The notes below the pieces were generated by a model, which ran no database searches, had not been told where the DNA came from, and saw nothing but the letters and a program-made list of their open reading frames with translations. A program made the translations under genes and the position numbers. Source: Ignavibacteriales bacterium (GTDB lineage Bacteria; Bacteroidota; Ignavibacteria; Ignavibacteriales; Melioribacteraceae). Taken from it: a stretch of DNA of 64,000 bases. How positions within the stretch are numbered: position 1 is the first letter of the stretch; each line of letters opens with the position of its first letter. The stretch is from positions 128,165-192,164 of the forward strand of contig JAPLFF010000008.1 in the NCBI GenBank assembly GCA_026390775.1. The letters run 5' to 3'. Shown piece by piece: positions 8,902 through 16,235 of this stretch.

Positions 8902-11900
8902 CTAAACTAATTGCATTTTGACATTTGAAACATAATAATTCTCTGGGAAATGAATTACAGGTTTGATCGCTTCAAAAGTTGTTAAGTCTGATTTGTTTAA
9001 TGAGAATTTTAATTTCTTTTGCGTAAAATCATTATCAGTCACGTTTTCAATCCATGATTTTTCAATTTCAATTGAACTGTAAAATTTATTTACTCTTTTT
9101 ATTTCATCAAAAATTTCATCTATTGTTCTATGCTGAAATCCCGATGAAAAGTGGTTGGCCAGTTTCTCAATTATTTCCCAATTCATGATTTCATTATTAT
9201 CAATAAATTTTTTCGCTTTTTGCAGTGTATTATCGCAGCGTGTGAAAGTTCCATCTTGTTCCAGATATGTCCGAGCAGGCAATACTACATCAGCTTCATA
9301 AACGGAGTCGGTGTAAAATGAATCACTTACAAGTAAAAATTCTAAATTGCTTAGGAATTTTCTATTGATATTAAATGCAACCGGGTCTTCTCCAAAAACT
9401 ATTGCAGCTTTTATTTCACCATGATTCATTTTATTTTCAAGATCAACTTTTTTGAAAATTGAATTCAGATTTACTCCCCACTTATTTCCGATCCTTTCTA
9501 TCTCACCTAATTCATCATGTTTTACGTAACCGGGCAAGTAATTAGGATTAACACCCATATCTAAAAGTCCGGTTGAGTTACAATTATCTCTTAGTAAAAT
9601 TATTCCGTTGTTTTCCCGATTAATTCTTCCAGTCATTAATAAGAAATTGCCAATTGCTCTAAGATCATTATTTGATTTCTCCCTTGTAGAATCCTGATTA
9701 TAAATGAAAACAATATTCGAATTTATGTTTTTGGTTATATCAAAAAGCTGATTGAATTTATCACGATCAATATTTATCAATTCCATAGCTTCATCCAGAT
9801 TCATCATCTCGAGTTTGTTTTTAAATTTATCGAAATGTTCTGTTTTAGAATTAATAAAATTGTTGTCAATTGAATCACATTCAACAAATAATTTCATTAA
9901 AGCATCAAGTAAAAGTGTATTTGTTCCTTTTGTGCTGTCTAACCAAAGGTCAGAATGTTTAACTAATCTCATCTCTGATGAATTTATAACAACTAATTTT
10001 GTCCCTCCTTTTTGAGCGTCTTTTATCTTCAATTCCATAATCAAATTTTCTTCGGAGAGATTTGAATTTATTACCACAATCACATCAGCATTTTTCAAAT
10101 TGTCCATGGTAGTTGTTGAAATAGTATAATTTAGAGACTCATCAAGTACATCTAATTCTTTATTCTGAAACAGATTGGAAAAACTGGAGATATTGTTATT
10201 CTTTAGACTAACACGTGTAAATTTTTGAAGTAGATATAATTCCTCATTAGATAAATTCGGAGATGCAAAAACCGCAACAGAATCTTCTCCATATTTATTA
10301 ATTATTTCTTTTATTTTTTTCTCTGAATAAATAATTGCTTCGTCAACTCCAACTTCGTGCACCAAATTATCTCTTCTAATAATTGCGTTGTTCACTCTAT
10401 TTTTATTCATCAAATAACGGTGTCCGAATCTTCCTTTAACACATAGATAGCCTTTGTTATGAGTATTTATTATTTCCTCTGTAGAATTGGATACGTAGAA
10501 AATATCATCATTAATTTTTTTGAAATTGACTTTGCATCCGACAGAGCAAAAACCGCAAACAGTCTCATGATTTTCTTTTGGTAATGTTCCCATAACTTTA
10601 AATGGGAATTTTTCGCTGATCGCCCCGGTCGGGCAAACATCAATGCAGTTACCGCAAGTAATACAATTCGTATCCAGCAGCGGTTTTTCCATTGCGGGTT
10701 TAACCACCGATTTGAATCCTCGGTAAACAAACCCAAGTGCAGATACTTTTAAAATTTCCGTACATGTTCTTACACATTTGCCGCAGTTAATACATTTATT
10801 CGGATCTAAAGAAATAAAAGGATGTCTGTTGTCAACTAAATATTTTTTAGTTTCACCAATGTATTCCGAAATGTCCAGATTAAATTCTTCCGAATATTTT
10901 CTAAGGGCGCAGTCGTAATATTCTGCACAGCCGCATTCCAAACAACGCGCACATTCATTCAGCGACTGCTCTTCAGTAATTCCCAAATCAACCTCATCAA
11001 AAGTGTGAATTCTATCGGTCACATTTAACTCTGCCATTTTTTCTCGTGCTAACTTTTTGATCTGAGAAAATTCCCTTTCGGATAATTCACCAAATCTATT
11101 TTTCGAACTCAAGAAATTTTTTTCAAATATTTTTACCGTTCCAAATTCTAAGTAACTCATAATTGATTGTGCCGCTTGTTTGCCTTGAGCAATAGAACTG
11201 ATTGCAGTTAATGGACCCGTTACTGCATCACCTCCGGCAAATACTCCGGGAATTGAGGTGGCGAGAGTTTTTTTATTTACCGTTATGGTTCCCCATTTTT
11301 CAAGTGAGCAGTTTTTATCAAGATTTACAAAAGCTGTATCCACTTTCTGACCAATCGCACCGATAAGAAAATCGCATTCAACAATAAATTCCGACCCTTC
11401 AATCGGAACAGGCTGCGGCCGCTCTCCGGGTTTTGCTGCTTCAAGTTTTTGCCTTAAGCATTCTATTCCTTTTAATTTTTTATTCTCAGCAACAATTGCT
11501 TTAGGATTTGTTAAAAATAGAATTTCAATTCCTTCTTTTTGTGCTGCTTTAATTTCTTCATGATGTGCAGGCATTTCTTTTATACTTCTTCTGTAAACGA
11601 TTTTTACTTTTTCAGCACCGCATCTCAACGCAGTTCTAGCAGCATCAATTGCTGTGTTGCCGCCGCCTACAATTACAACTGTTCCATTTAGTTTAGGAAC
11701 ATTTCCATTTTCAACTTCACGCAAGAAACCTATTCCGTCAAAAACTCCTTCGGTTTCATTTTCACCTTTAAGTCCCATTGTTGATGCTTTGTGCGCACCG
11801 ACTCCGACAAATACAGATTCAAATCCTTTATCCATCAATTCTTTTATTGAAATATCTTTACCTAATTCAATTCCGGTTCTTACATCAACACCAAGATCAA

Positions 11901-12657
11901 GAATCCAATTGATCTCGTCATCAAGAACTTTTTTCGGCAGACGGTATTCTGGGATTCCGTACCGCAGCATTCCACCAAGTTCAGGAAGTTTTTCAAAAAT
12001 TGTAGGAGAATAACCTTCGAGGGTAAGATAGTATGCGCAAGTTAATCCCGCCGGACCACCGCCGATGATTGCAACTTTTTTATTCTTTCTTGGTTTTAAT
12101 TCAGGAATCCATTTGTCGCTGCTGTCAATATCCGCTATATATCTTTTCAAATAATTACAGCCGACCGGTTCATCAACAAAATTTCTGCGGCAGGCAGTTT
12201 CGCAATCTCTAACGCAAACTCTTCCAATTGATTGAGGCAGCGGATTATTTTCTTTTACCAATTTGATTGCATCTTTGTATTTACCGACAGAGATTAATGC
12301 GATGTATGATTGCGCATCAACTCCTGCAGGACAATTACTTTTACATGGACCAATACAATCTGCATAATGATTTGAAAATAGAAGTTCCAGCGCAGTTTTT
12401 CTCGCGCTCAAAACACTTTGGCTGTTTGTGTGAACTTTCATTCCATCGCGAACAAATGTCGCACATGATGGAGCGTGCTTATTCATTCCTTCAACTTCAA
12501 CAACACAAAGATAACATGATGTAAAATGTTCAAGACGTTTATCGTGGCAGAGTGTTGGAATCTTATCTATTTTATTTTCATGAACAACTTCTAATATTGT
12601 CTTATCCGGAGTTGTTATAATTTCTTTATCGTTAATAATTACTTTTACATTTTCCAT
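8902..12657 (-). CDS. NfnB/GltD-like NAD(P)H flavoprotein fused to NuoG/FdhA-like iron-sulfur module
   Basis: 1251 residues, soluble. Order: NuoG-type [2Fe-2S] domain (Cys37, Cys48, Cys51, Cys65); GltD/NfnB-like Fe-S and FAD/NAD(P)H region with cysteines at about 101-167, FAD motif IIGGGPAG (197-204) and second nucleotide motif VIVGGGNTAID (328-338); a Cys-rich linker (569-583); two [4Fe-4S] ferredoxin motifs (Cys622/625/628/632 and Cys665/668/671/675); then a molybdopterin-oxidoreductase-like domain beginning with a further [4Fe-4S] site (Cys701/704/708/739). No catalytic Cys or selenocysteine of formate dehydrogenases is visible, and the C-terminal cofactor-binding domain seems missing, so this end is probably an electron conduit as in NuoG. 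With the next two genes it matches the subunit set of the Sporomusa-type Nfn (Stn) transhydrogenase (NADPH, NAD and ferredoxin). The domains are clear; the reaction is inferred. Confidence 0.8.
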   Translation of the reverse strand: MENVKVIINDKEIITTPDKTILEVVHENKIDKIPTLCHDKRLEHFTSCYLCVVEVEGMNKHAPSCATFVRDGMKVHTNSQSVLSARKTALELLFSNHYADCIGPCKSNCPAGVDAQSYIALISVGKYKDAIKLVKENNPLPQSIGRVCVRDCETACRRNFVDEPVGCNYLKRYIADIDSSDKWIPELKPRKNKKVAIIGGGPAGLTCAYYLTLEGYSPTIFEKLPELGGMLRYGIPEYRLPKKVLDDEINWILDLGVDVRTGIELGKDISIKELMDKGFESVFVGVGAHKASTMGLKGENETEGVFDGIGFLREVENGNVPKLNGTVVIVGGGNTAIDAARTALRCGAEKVKIVYRRSIKEMPAHHEEIKAAQKEGIEILFLTNPKAIVAENKKLKGIECLRQKLEAAKPGERPQPVPIEGSEFIVECDFLIGAIGQKVDTAFVNLDKNCSLEKWGTITVNKKTLATSIPGVFAGGDAVTGPLTAISSIAQGKQAAQSIMSYLEFGTVKIFEKNFLSSKNRFGELSEREFSQIKKLAREKMAELNVTDRIHTFDEVDLGITEEQSLNECARCLECGCAEYYDCALRKYSEEFNLDISEYIGETKKYLVDNRHPFISLDPNKCINCGKCVRTCTEILKVSALGFVYRGFKSVVKPAMEKPLLDTNCITCGNCIDVCPTGAISEKFPFKVMGTLPKENHETVCGFCSVGCKVNFKKINDDIFYVSNSTEEIINTHNKGYLCVKGRFGHRYLMNKNRVNNAIIRRDNLVHEVGVDEAIIYSEKKIKEIINKYGEDSVAVFASPNLSNEELYLLQKFTRVSLKNNNISSFSNLFQNKELDVLDESLNYTISTTTMDNLKNADVIVVINSNLSEENLIMELKIKDAQKGGTKLVVINSSEMRLVKHSDLWLDSTKGTNTLLLDALMKLFVECDSIDNNFINSKTEHFDKFKNKLEMMNLDEAMELINIDRDKFNQLFDITKNINSNIVFIYNQDSTREKSNNDLRAIGNFLLMTGRINRENNGIILLRDNCNSTGLLDMGVNPNYLPGYVKHDELGEIERIGNKWGVNLNSIFKKVDLENKMNHGEIKAAIVFGEDPVAFNINRKFLSNLEFLLVSDSFYTDSVYEADVVLPARTYLEQDGTFTRCDNTLQKAKKFIDNNEIMNWEIIEKLANHFSSGFQHRTIDEIFDEIKRVNKFYSSIEIEKSWIENVTDNDFTQKKLKFSLNKSDLTTFEAIKPVIHFPENYYVSNVKMQLV

Positions 12658-12678
12658 AATTCAGTCCTTAGAAGAATT

Positions 12679-14442
12679 TCAGTTTTTTATTACCGCGTCT
12701 AAATTGCATACATCGAAACAGCGACCGCACTTAATACACAATTCTTGATTGACGTAGTGAACCGCTTTCTTGCTTCCGGTAATTGCATTGGATGAACACG
12801 CTTTGATACAAAGTCCGCATCCTTTACAATTCACTTCGTCAATGGTATAATCAATTAATGCTGAGCAGCTATGCGCAGAACATTTTTTGTTTTGTATGTG
12901 TGCTTCGTATTCTTCCCTAAAATATTTGATAGTTGTTAAAACCGGATTTGGTGCAGACTGCCCCAGTCCGCAGAGACTGTTCTTTGTAATTTTGCTGGCT
13001 AAGTCTTGAAGTATTTCAACATCATTTTCTTTTCCTTTACCGATTGTAATTCTTTCTAGAATCTCCAGCATTCTTTTTGTACCAACTCTGCAGAATGTGC
13101 ATTTACCGCAAGATTCATTTTGTGTAAAGTTTAGAAAGTAACGTGCTAGATCTACCATGCAGGTTGTTTCATCTAGTACTATCAATCCACCGGAACCCAT
13201 TATTGCACCGGTGCGGACGATCTCATCATAATCTATTTTAAGATCTCCCATACTTGCCGGAATGCATCCGCCGGATGGTCCTCCCATTTGTACAGCTTTG
13301 AATTTTTTATCGTTCTTAATTCCGCCGCCGAGATCAAAAACAATTTCATTGATCGTCATACCCATCGGTACTTCTGCAAGCCCGCTTCTTTTTATTTTTC
13401 CAGCAAGCGCAAAAACTTTTGTCCCTTTACTTTTTTCAGTTCCCAGAGAAGAATATTTTTCCCATCCGTTATTAATTATCCATGGTATATTAGCAAATGT
13501 TTCAACGTTGTTGATGTTTGTCGGTTTATCCCATAAACCTTTGCTCGCAGGAAACGGAGGACGAAGCCGGGGAACTCCGCGCTTTCCTTCTATCGAAACC
13601 ATCAGCGCAGTTTCTTCGCCGCAAACGAATGCACCGGCGCCTTCTTTAATTTTTATTGTGAAGTTGAACTTCAAGCCTAAAATATTTTTTCCTAAAAATC
13701 CTTTTAACTCGCATTGTTTTATTGCTGTCCGTAATCTTTTAATTGCAAGCGGATATTCTGCACGGCAGTAAATGTATCCTTCATCCGAGCCGATTGCATA
13801 TGCTGCTATCATCATTCCTTCAAGGACAGAATGCGGATCTCCTTCCAAAACACTTCTATCCATAAATGCGCCGGGGTCACCTTCATCGGCATTGCAGATA
13901 ATATATTTCTTTTCGCTTTTTTCTTGATTAGCAAATTTCCATTTCATCCCCGTTGTAAATCCGGCACCGCCTCTTCCGCGCAAACCGGATTTAATAATCA
14001 AATCAATAACCTCCTGTTGTGTAAAATTTTTCAATACTTTTTCTAAAGCTTTGTACCCGTCGTGTCCAATGTATTCGTCTATTGATGTTGGATCTATTAC
14101 ACCGCAATTACGAAGAACAATTCTTTTTTGATTTTTAAGAAAAGCATCTTCTTTTGAAACATCATTGCTTTTAATAATCCATTCAATAACAGGTTTATTA
14201 TTTATTAAATGTTCATTTACTATTCTACCAACTTTATCAACAGTAACGTTTGAATAAAGGAAGCTATCGTTATCATCTACAACTTCAACCAACGCTTCTT
14301 CGTAGCACATTCCCATACAACCGGTTTCGTTAATCTCGATTTCAAGATTTTTTGTTTTTATCTCTTCTTTGAGTTTATTGAAAACCAATTCTCCGCCAGC
14401 AGAAATTCCACAAGTACCTAACCCAACTTTTACTTTTTTCAT
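12679..14442 (-). CDS. HydB/NuoF-like NADH-binding flavoprotein subunit
   Basis: 587 residues. Order: thioredoxin-like [2Fe-2S] domain (Cys11, Cys42, Cys46), NuoF core with the FMN/NADH glycine-rich stretch SGLRGRGGAGF, NuoF [4Fe-4S] motif ESCGKCTFC plus the distal Cys in SLCGLG, and a C-terminal pair of [4Fe-4S] ferredoxin motifs (CKGCGLC and CIKCGRC). This extended layout is that of HydB of bifurcating hydrogenases and related complexes, not of complex I NuoF, which lacks the two end domains. It oxidises or reduces NAD(H) and is the likely bifurcating flavin site. The start overlaps the upstream NuoE-like gene by 4 bases (ATGA), and the 1251-residue subunit follows 21 bases later. No [FeFe]-hydrogenase gene is nearby, which argues for a transhydrogenase. 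Confidence 0.88.
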   Translation of the reverse strand: MKKVKVGLGTCGISAGGELVFNKLKEEIKTKNLEIEINETGCMGMCYEEALVEVVDDNDSFLYSNVTVDKVGRIVNEHLINNKPVIEWIIKSNDVSKEDAFLKNQKRIVLRNCGVIDPTSIDEYIGHDGYKALEKVLKNFTQQEVIDLIIKSGLRGRGGAGFTTGMKWKFANQEKSEKKYIICNADEGDPGAFMDRSVLEGDPHSVLEGMMIAAYAIGSDEGYIYCRAEYPLAIKRLRTAIKQCELKGFLGKNILGLKFNFTIKIKEGAGAFVCGEETALMVSIEGKRGVPRLRPPFPASKGLWDKPTNINNVETFANIPWIINNGWEKYSSLGTEKSKGTKVFALAGKIKRSGLAEVPMGMTINEIVFDLGGGIKNDKKFKAVQMGGPSGGCIPASMGDLKIDYDEIVRTGAIMGSGGLIVLDETTCMVDLARYFLNFTQNESCGKCTFCRVGTKRMLEILERITIGKGKENDVEILQDLASKITKNSLCGLGQSAPNPVLTTIKYFREEYEAHIQNKKCSAHSCSALIDYTIDEVNCKGCGLCIKACSSNAITGSKKAVHYVNQELCIKCGRCFDVCNLDAVIKN

Positions 14443-14945
14443 GACGCGATCCGGATTTTTTCTTCTGTTTTGTACTTCTTCAATATTTTTTTGACCTTAT
14501 CCATTGTAAGATTTCCGCGCGTATCATCGTTTATCATAAGCACAGGGGCTAAAGAACAGCAACCTAAACATGCTACTGATTGCAAACTGAAAATGCCGTC
14601 ATCGGTAGTTTCTCCAACAGTAATACCTAACTCATCTTGAAGAGCAGTTAGAATACTTTTAGCACCGTTAACATGGCAGGCTGTACCTTCGCAAATTCTT
14701 ATAAGATTTTTACCGAGCGGTTTTAACCGGAATTGTGAATAGAAAGTTATTACGCCATAAATTTCTGCGGCGGGTATCCCAACTAATTCACTTATATAAT
14801 AGATAACTTTTTCCGGAATATATCCGTATGAATCCTGCGCAGCTTGAAGCAGCGGAATGAGCGAACCATTTTGATGTCTCTTGTTAACAAGGTCAATTTT
14901 AAAATTTACAATGCTTTTTTTCTCTTGAACTTCTGTATCGTTCAT
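14439..14945 (-). CDS. NuoE-like [2Fe-2S] subunit of the redox complex
   Basis: 168 residues from the ATG at 14945; a GTG three codons upstream is also in frame, but GTGAG sits at a better distance from the ATG. It has the thioredoxin-like [2Fe-2S] fold of NuoE/HydC with CEGTAC and CLGCC as the four-cysteine set, and the usual N-terminal helical domain (LLQAAQDSYGYIP). It passes electrons to or from the flavin of the NuoF-like partner. It overlaps that gene by 4 bases, a sign of coupled translation and a shared complex. As there are no other nuo genes here, it belongs to a soluble NuoE/NuoF-based complex and not to respiratory complex I. Confidence 0.9.
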   Translation of the reverse strand: MNDTEVQEKKSIVNFKIDLVNKRHQNGSLIPLLQAAQDSYGYIPEKVIYYISELVGIPAAEIYGVITFYSQFRLKPLGKNLIRICEGTACHVNGAKSILTALQDELGITVGETTDDGIFSLQSVACLGCCSLAPVLMINDDTRGNLTMDKVKKILKKYKTEEKIRIAS

Positions 14946-14981
14946 GATTTTCACTCACATTAGTAGTTGATTAAGTGATTT

Positions 14982-15977
14982 TTACATTTCATAAATATTG
15001 ATGATCGGATATTTTTTAATTTTTACAACGCCATCCAAGTTGACTAATTTATTTTCGAGAAATTTATCAATCTGGCCAAAGTGAGTTCCGCTTACCATCA
15101 TTATTAAATTGAATTTCCCGGAAATGAAATCACAATAAACTACATTTTCCGTGAGTTTCAGTATTGGATAAATATCTTCGATCTTCTCTTTTTCAACTTC
15201 TACTAATACATATGAACAGACAGATTGACTTGAATCCCTTGCAGCACCAAGACTGGGAATCTCATTTGAAAGAGATATACCCGCCGAATTGATTATTTCT
15301 TTAATATTATCTGTCATCATCGGTACACTAACAGGAAGAAATTCAGCTTCTTTAATTCCATCCAGAGTTTGAATCTCTTTCTCAAATAGCTCTTTACATT
15401 TTTCGATGGAGTCAGATTGTACCAATAAAAAAATATCTACGTCGCCTTTTGTAGCATCACAATACAATACGTTTTCCATAAAGTATAATTTTTTATAAAC
15501 TGCAAAGAAGTCGGCTTTAGGATCAACCTTCAAGAGCATATAGGCCGCAATTGTTTTTTCTTCCTTCTTTTCATGAATCTCTTTGTTTGGAGATTTCGGC
15601 TGCTTCTCAAGTATTCGGTTAATCTCAGCAGTTAGATCATCTACATCAAATGGTTTTTCGAGAAATGCATCTACCTTCAAATTATCAATCTCAGTCTCTT
15701 CAAGTTTATTAGCATAACCGGTAATGTAAATCATAGATGTGTTTGGATATTTTGATTTAATAATTTTACCGAGTTTGATTCCGTCTATATCCGGCAGTTG
15801 AATATCAAGTACTACAGTATCGAGTACAATATCATTCTTTTTGTAGAGATCAATTTTCTTTAGGGCATTAATACCGTTTTCGCTCAGATCAACATCAATC
15901 CCTCTCTGATTTAATCCGAGAGAAAGTGATCGCCTTAATGAGGGCTCATCATCAATTAATAAAATTCTCTTTTGCAT
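14982..15977 (-). CDS. response regulator with two Lrp/AsnC-like ligand domains
   Basis: 331 residues from the ATG at 15977, which has GGAG 9 bases upstream; a longer frame adds ten residues with no such site. A receiver domain (about 1-125, phospho-acceptor Asp58 in VVLDIQLP) is followed by a linker and two similar alpha/beta repeats (about 140-235 and 252-331) resembling the RAM ligand-binding domain of Lrp/AsnC regulators: each opens with a Y-x-L-x-x-V strand and has a V(L/V)YCD...G motif. There is no DNA-binding domain, so it likely works through protein or ligand binding, perhaps modulating the kinase or NtrC-type regulator at the other end of the operon. First gene of the six-gene operon, directly behind a sigma-54 promoter. 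The RAM assignment is by pattern only. Confidence 0.75.
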   Translation of the reverse strand: MQKRILLIDDEPSLRRSLSLGLNQRGIDVDLSENGINALKKIDLYKKNDIVLDTVVLDIQLPDIDGIKLGKIIKSKYPNTSMIYITGYANKLEETEIDNLKVDAFLEKPFDVDDLTAEINRILEKQPKSPNKEIHEKKEEKTIAAYMLLKVDPKADFFAVYKKLYFMENVLYCDATKGDVDIFLLVQSDSIEKCKELFEKEIQTLDGIKEAEFLPVSVPMMTDNIKEIINSAGISLSNEIPSLGAARDSSQSVCSYVLVEVEKEKIEDIYPILKLTENVVYCDFISGKFNLIMMVSGTHFGQIDKFLENKLVNLDGVVKIKKYPIINIYEM

Positions 15978-16012
15978 TTTAGGTTTCTCCTTGTTGAATA
16001 ATTGCACTTATT

Positions 16013-16030
16013 CAAGCAAGGAACATACCA
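16013..16030 (-). promoter_or_regulatory. sigma-54 (-24/-12) promoter of the redox operon
   Basis: On the minus strand TGGTATGTTCCTTGC matches the sigma-54 pattern TGGCAC-N5-TTGC: the GG and GC pairs are 10 bases apart as required. Transcription would start near 16005, leaving a leader of about 28 bases with a GGAG site before the ATG at 15977. The last gene of the same operon encodes a GAFTGA-containing sigma-54 activator, which makes the assignment much stronger than sequence alone. Confidence 0.7.
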
Positions 16031-16091
16031 GCTTGTAATACACAAATTGAGTTGATAATGAGAAGTTCTTGATGATGATGATTTTCAGGAG

Positions 16092-16108
16092 TGTTAAAAT
16101 ATTTTGCA
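16092..16108. promoter_or_regulatory. possible second activator site (weaker)
   Basis: TGTTAAAATATTTTGCA matches 13 of 17 positions of the core of the palindrome at 16146-16166 and lies about 95 bp upstream of the predicted start of transcription. It is AT-rich, so the match could be chance. Confidence 0.3.
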
Positions 16109-16145
16109 GTTATTCTGTAAGACTAATCATGTCAATAAGATAGAT

Positions 16146-16166
16146 GATGTAAAATAATTTTACATC
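16146..16166. promoter_or_regulatory. 21-bp palindrome, candidate enhancer site for the NtrC-type regulator
   Basis: GATGTAAAAT and ATTTTACATC are perfect 10-bp inverted repeats around one central base at 16156. The centre lies about 150 bp upstream of the predicted sigma-54 start site, the usual distance for activators of this class. It sits just beyond the transketolase terminator. Confidence 0.5.
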
Positions 16167-16170
16167 GTGT

Positions 16171-16204
16171 AAACAAAAAAGCCCGACTAATTATGTCGGG
16201 CTTT
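16171..16204 (-). terminator. rho-independent terminator of the gnd-tkt unit
   Basis: AAAGCCCGAC (16178-16187) and GTCGGGCTTT (16195-16204) form a perfect 10-bp stem with a 7-base loop. On the minus strand it is followed by TTTTTTGTTT, a classical intrinsic terminator 31 bases past the transketolase stop codon. Confidence 0.9.
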
Positions 16205-16235
16205 ACAAAAAATGAAATGTTCATTTTATCAAATC

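Noticed and set aside
13262..13771. 169-codon open frame on the plus strand
   Set aside because: It is antisense to the well-supported HydB/NuoF-like gene and has no protein-like features.
8902..14945. Respiratory complex I or NADH-dependent formate dehydrogenase
   Set aside because: No membrane Nuo subunits, no catalytic Cys or selenocysteine of formate dehydrogenase; a soluble NuoE/HydB-based transhydrogenase fits better.
12679..14945. [FeFe]-hydrogenase complex (HydABC)
   Set aside because: The HydB and HydC-like subunits are there, but no H-cluster protein is encoded in the window.
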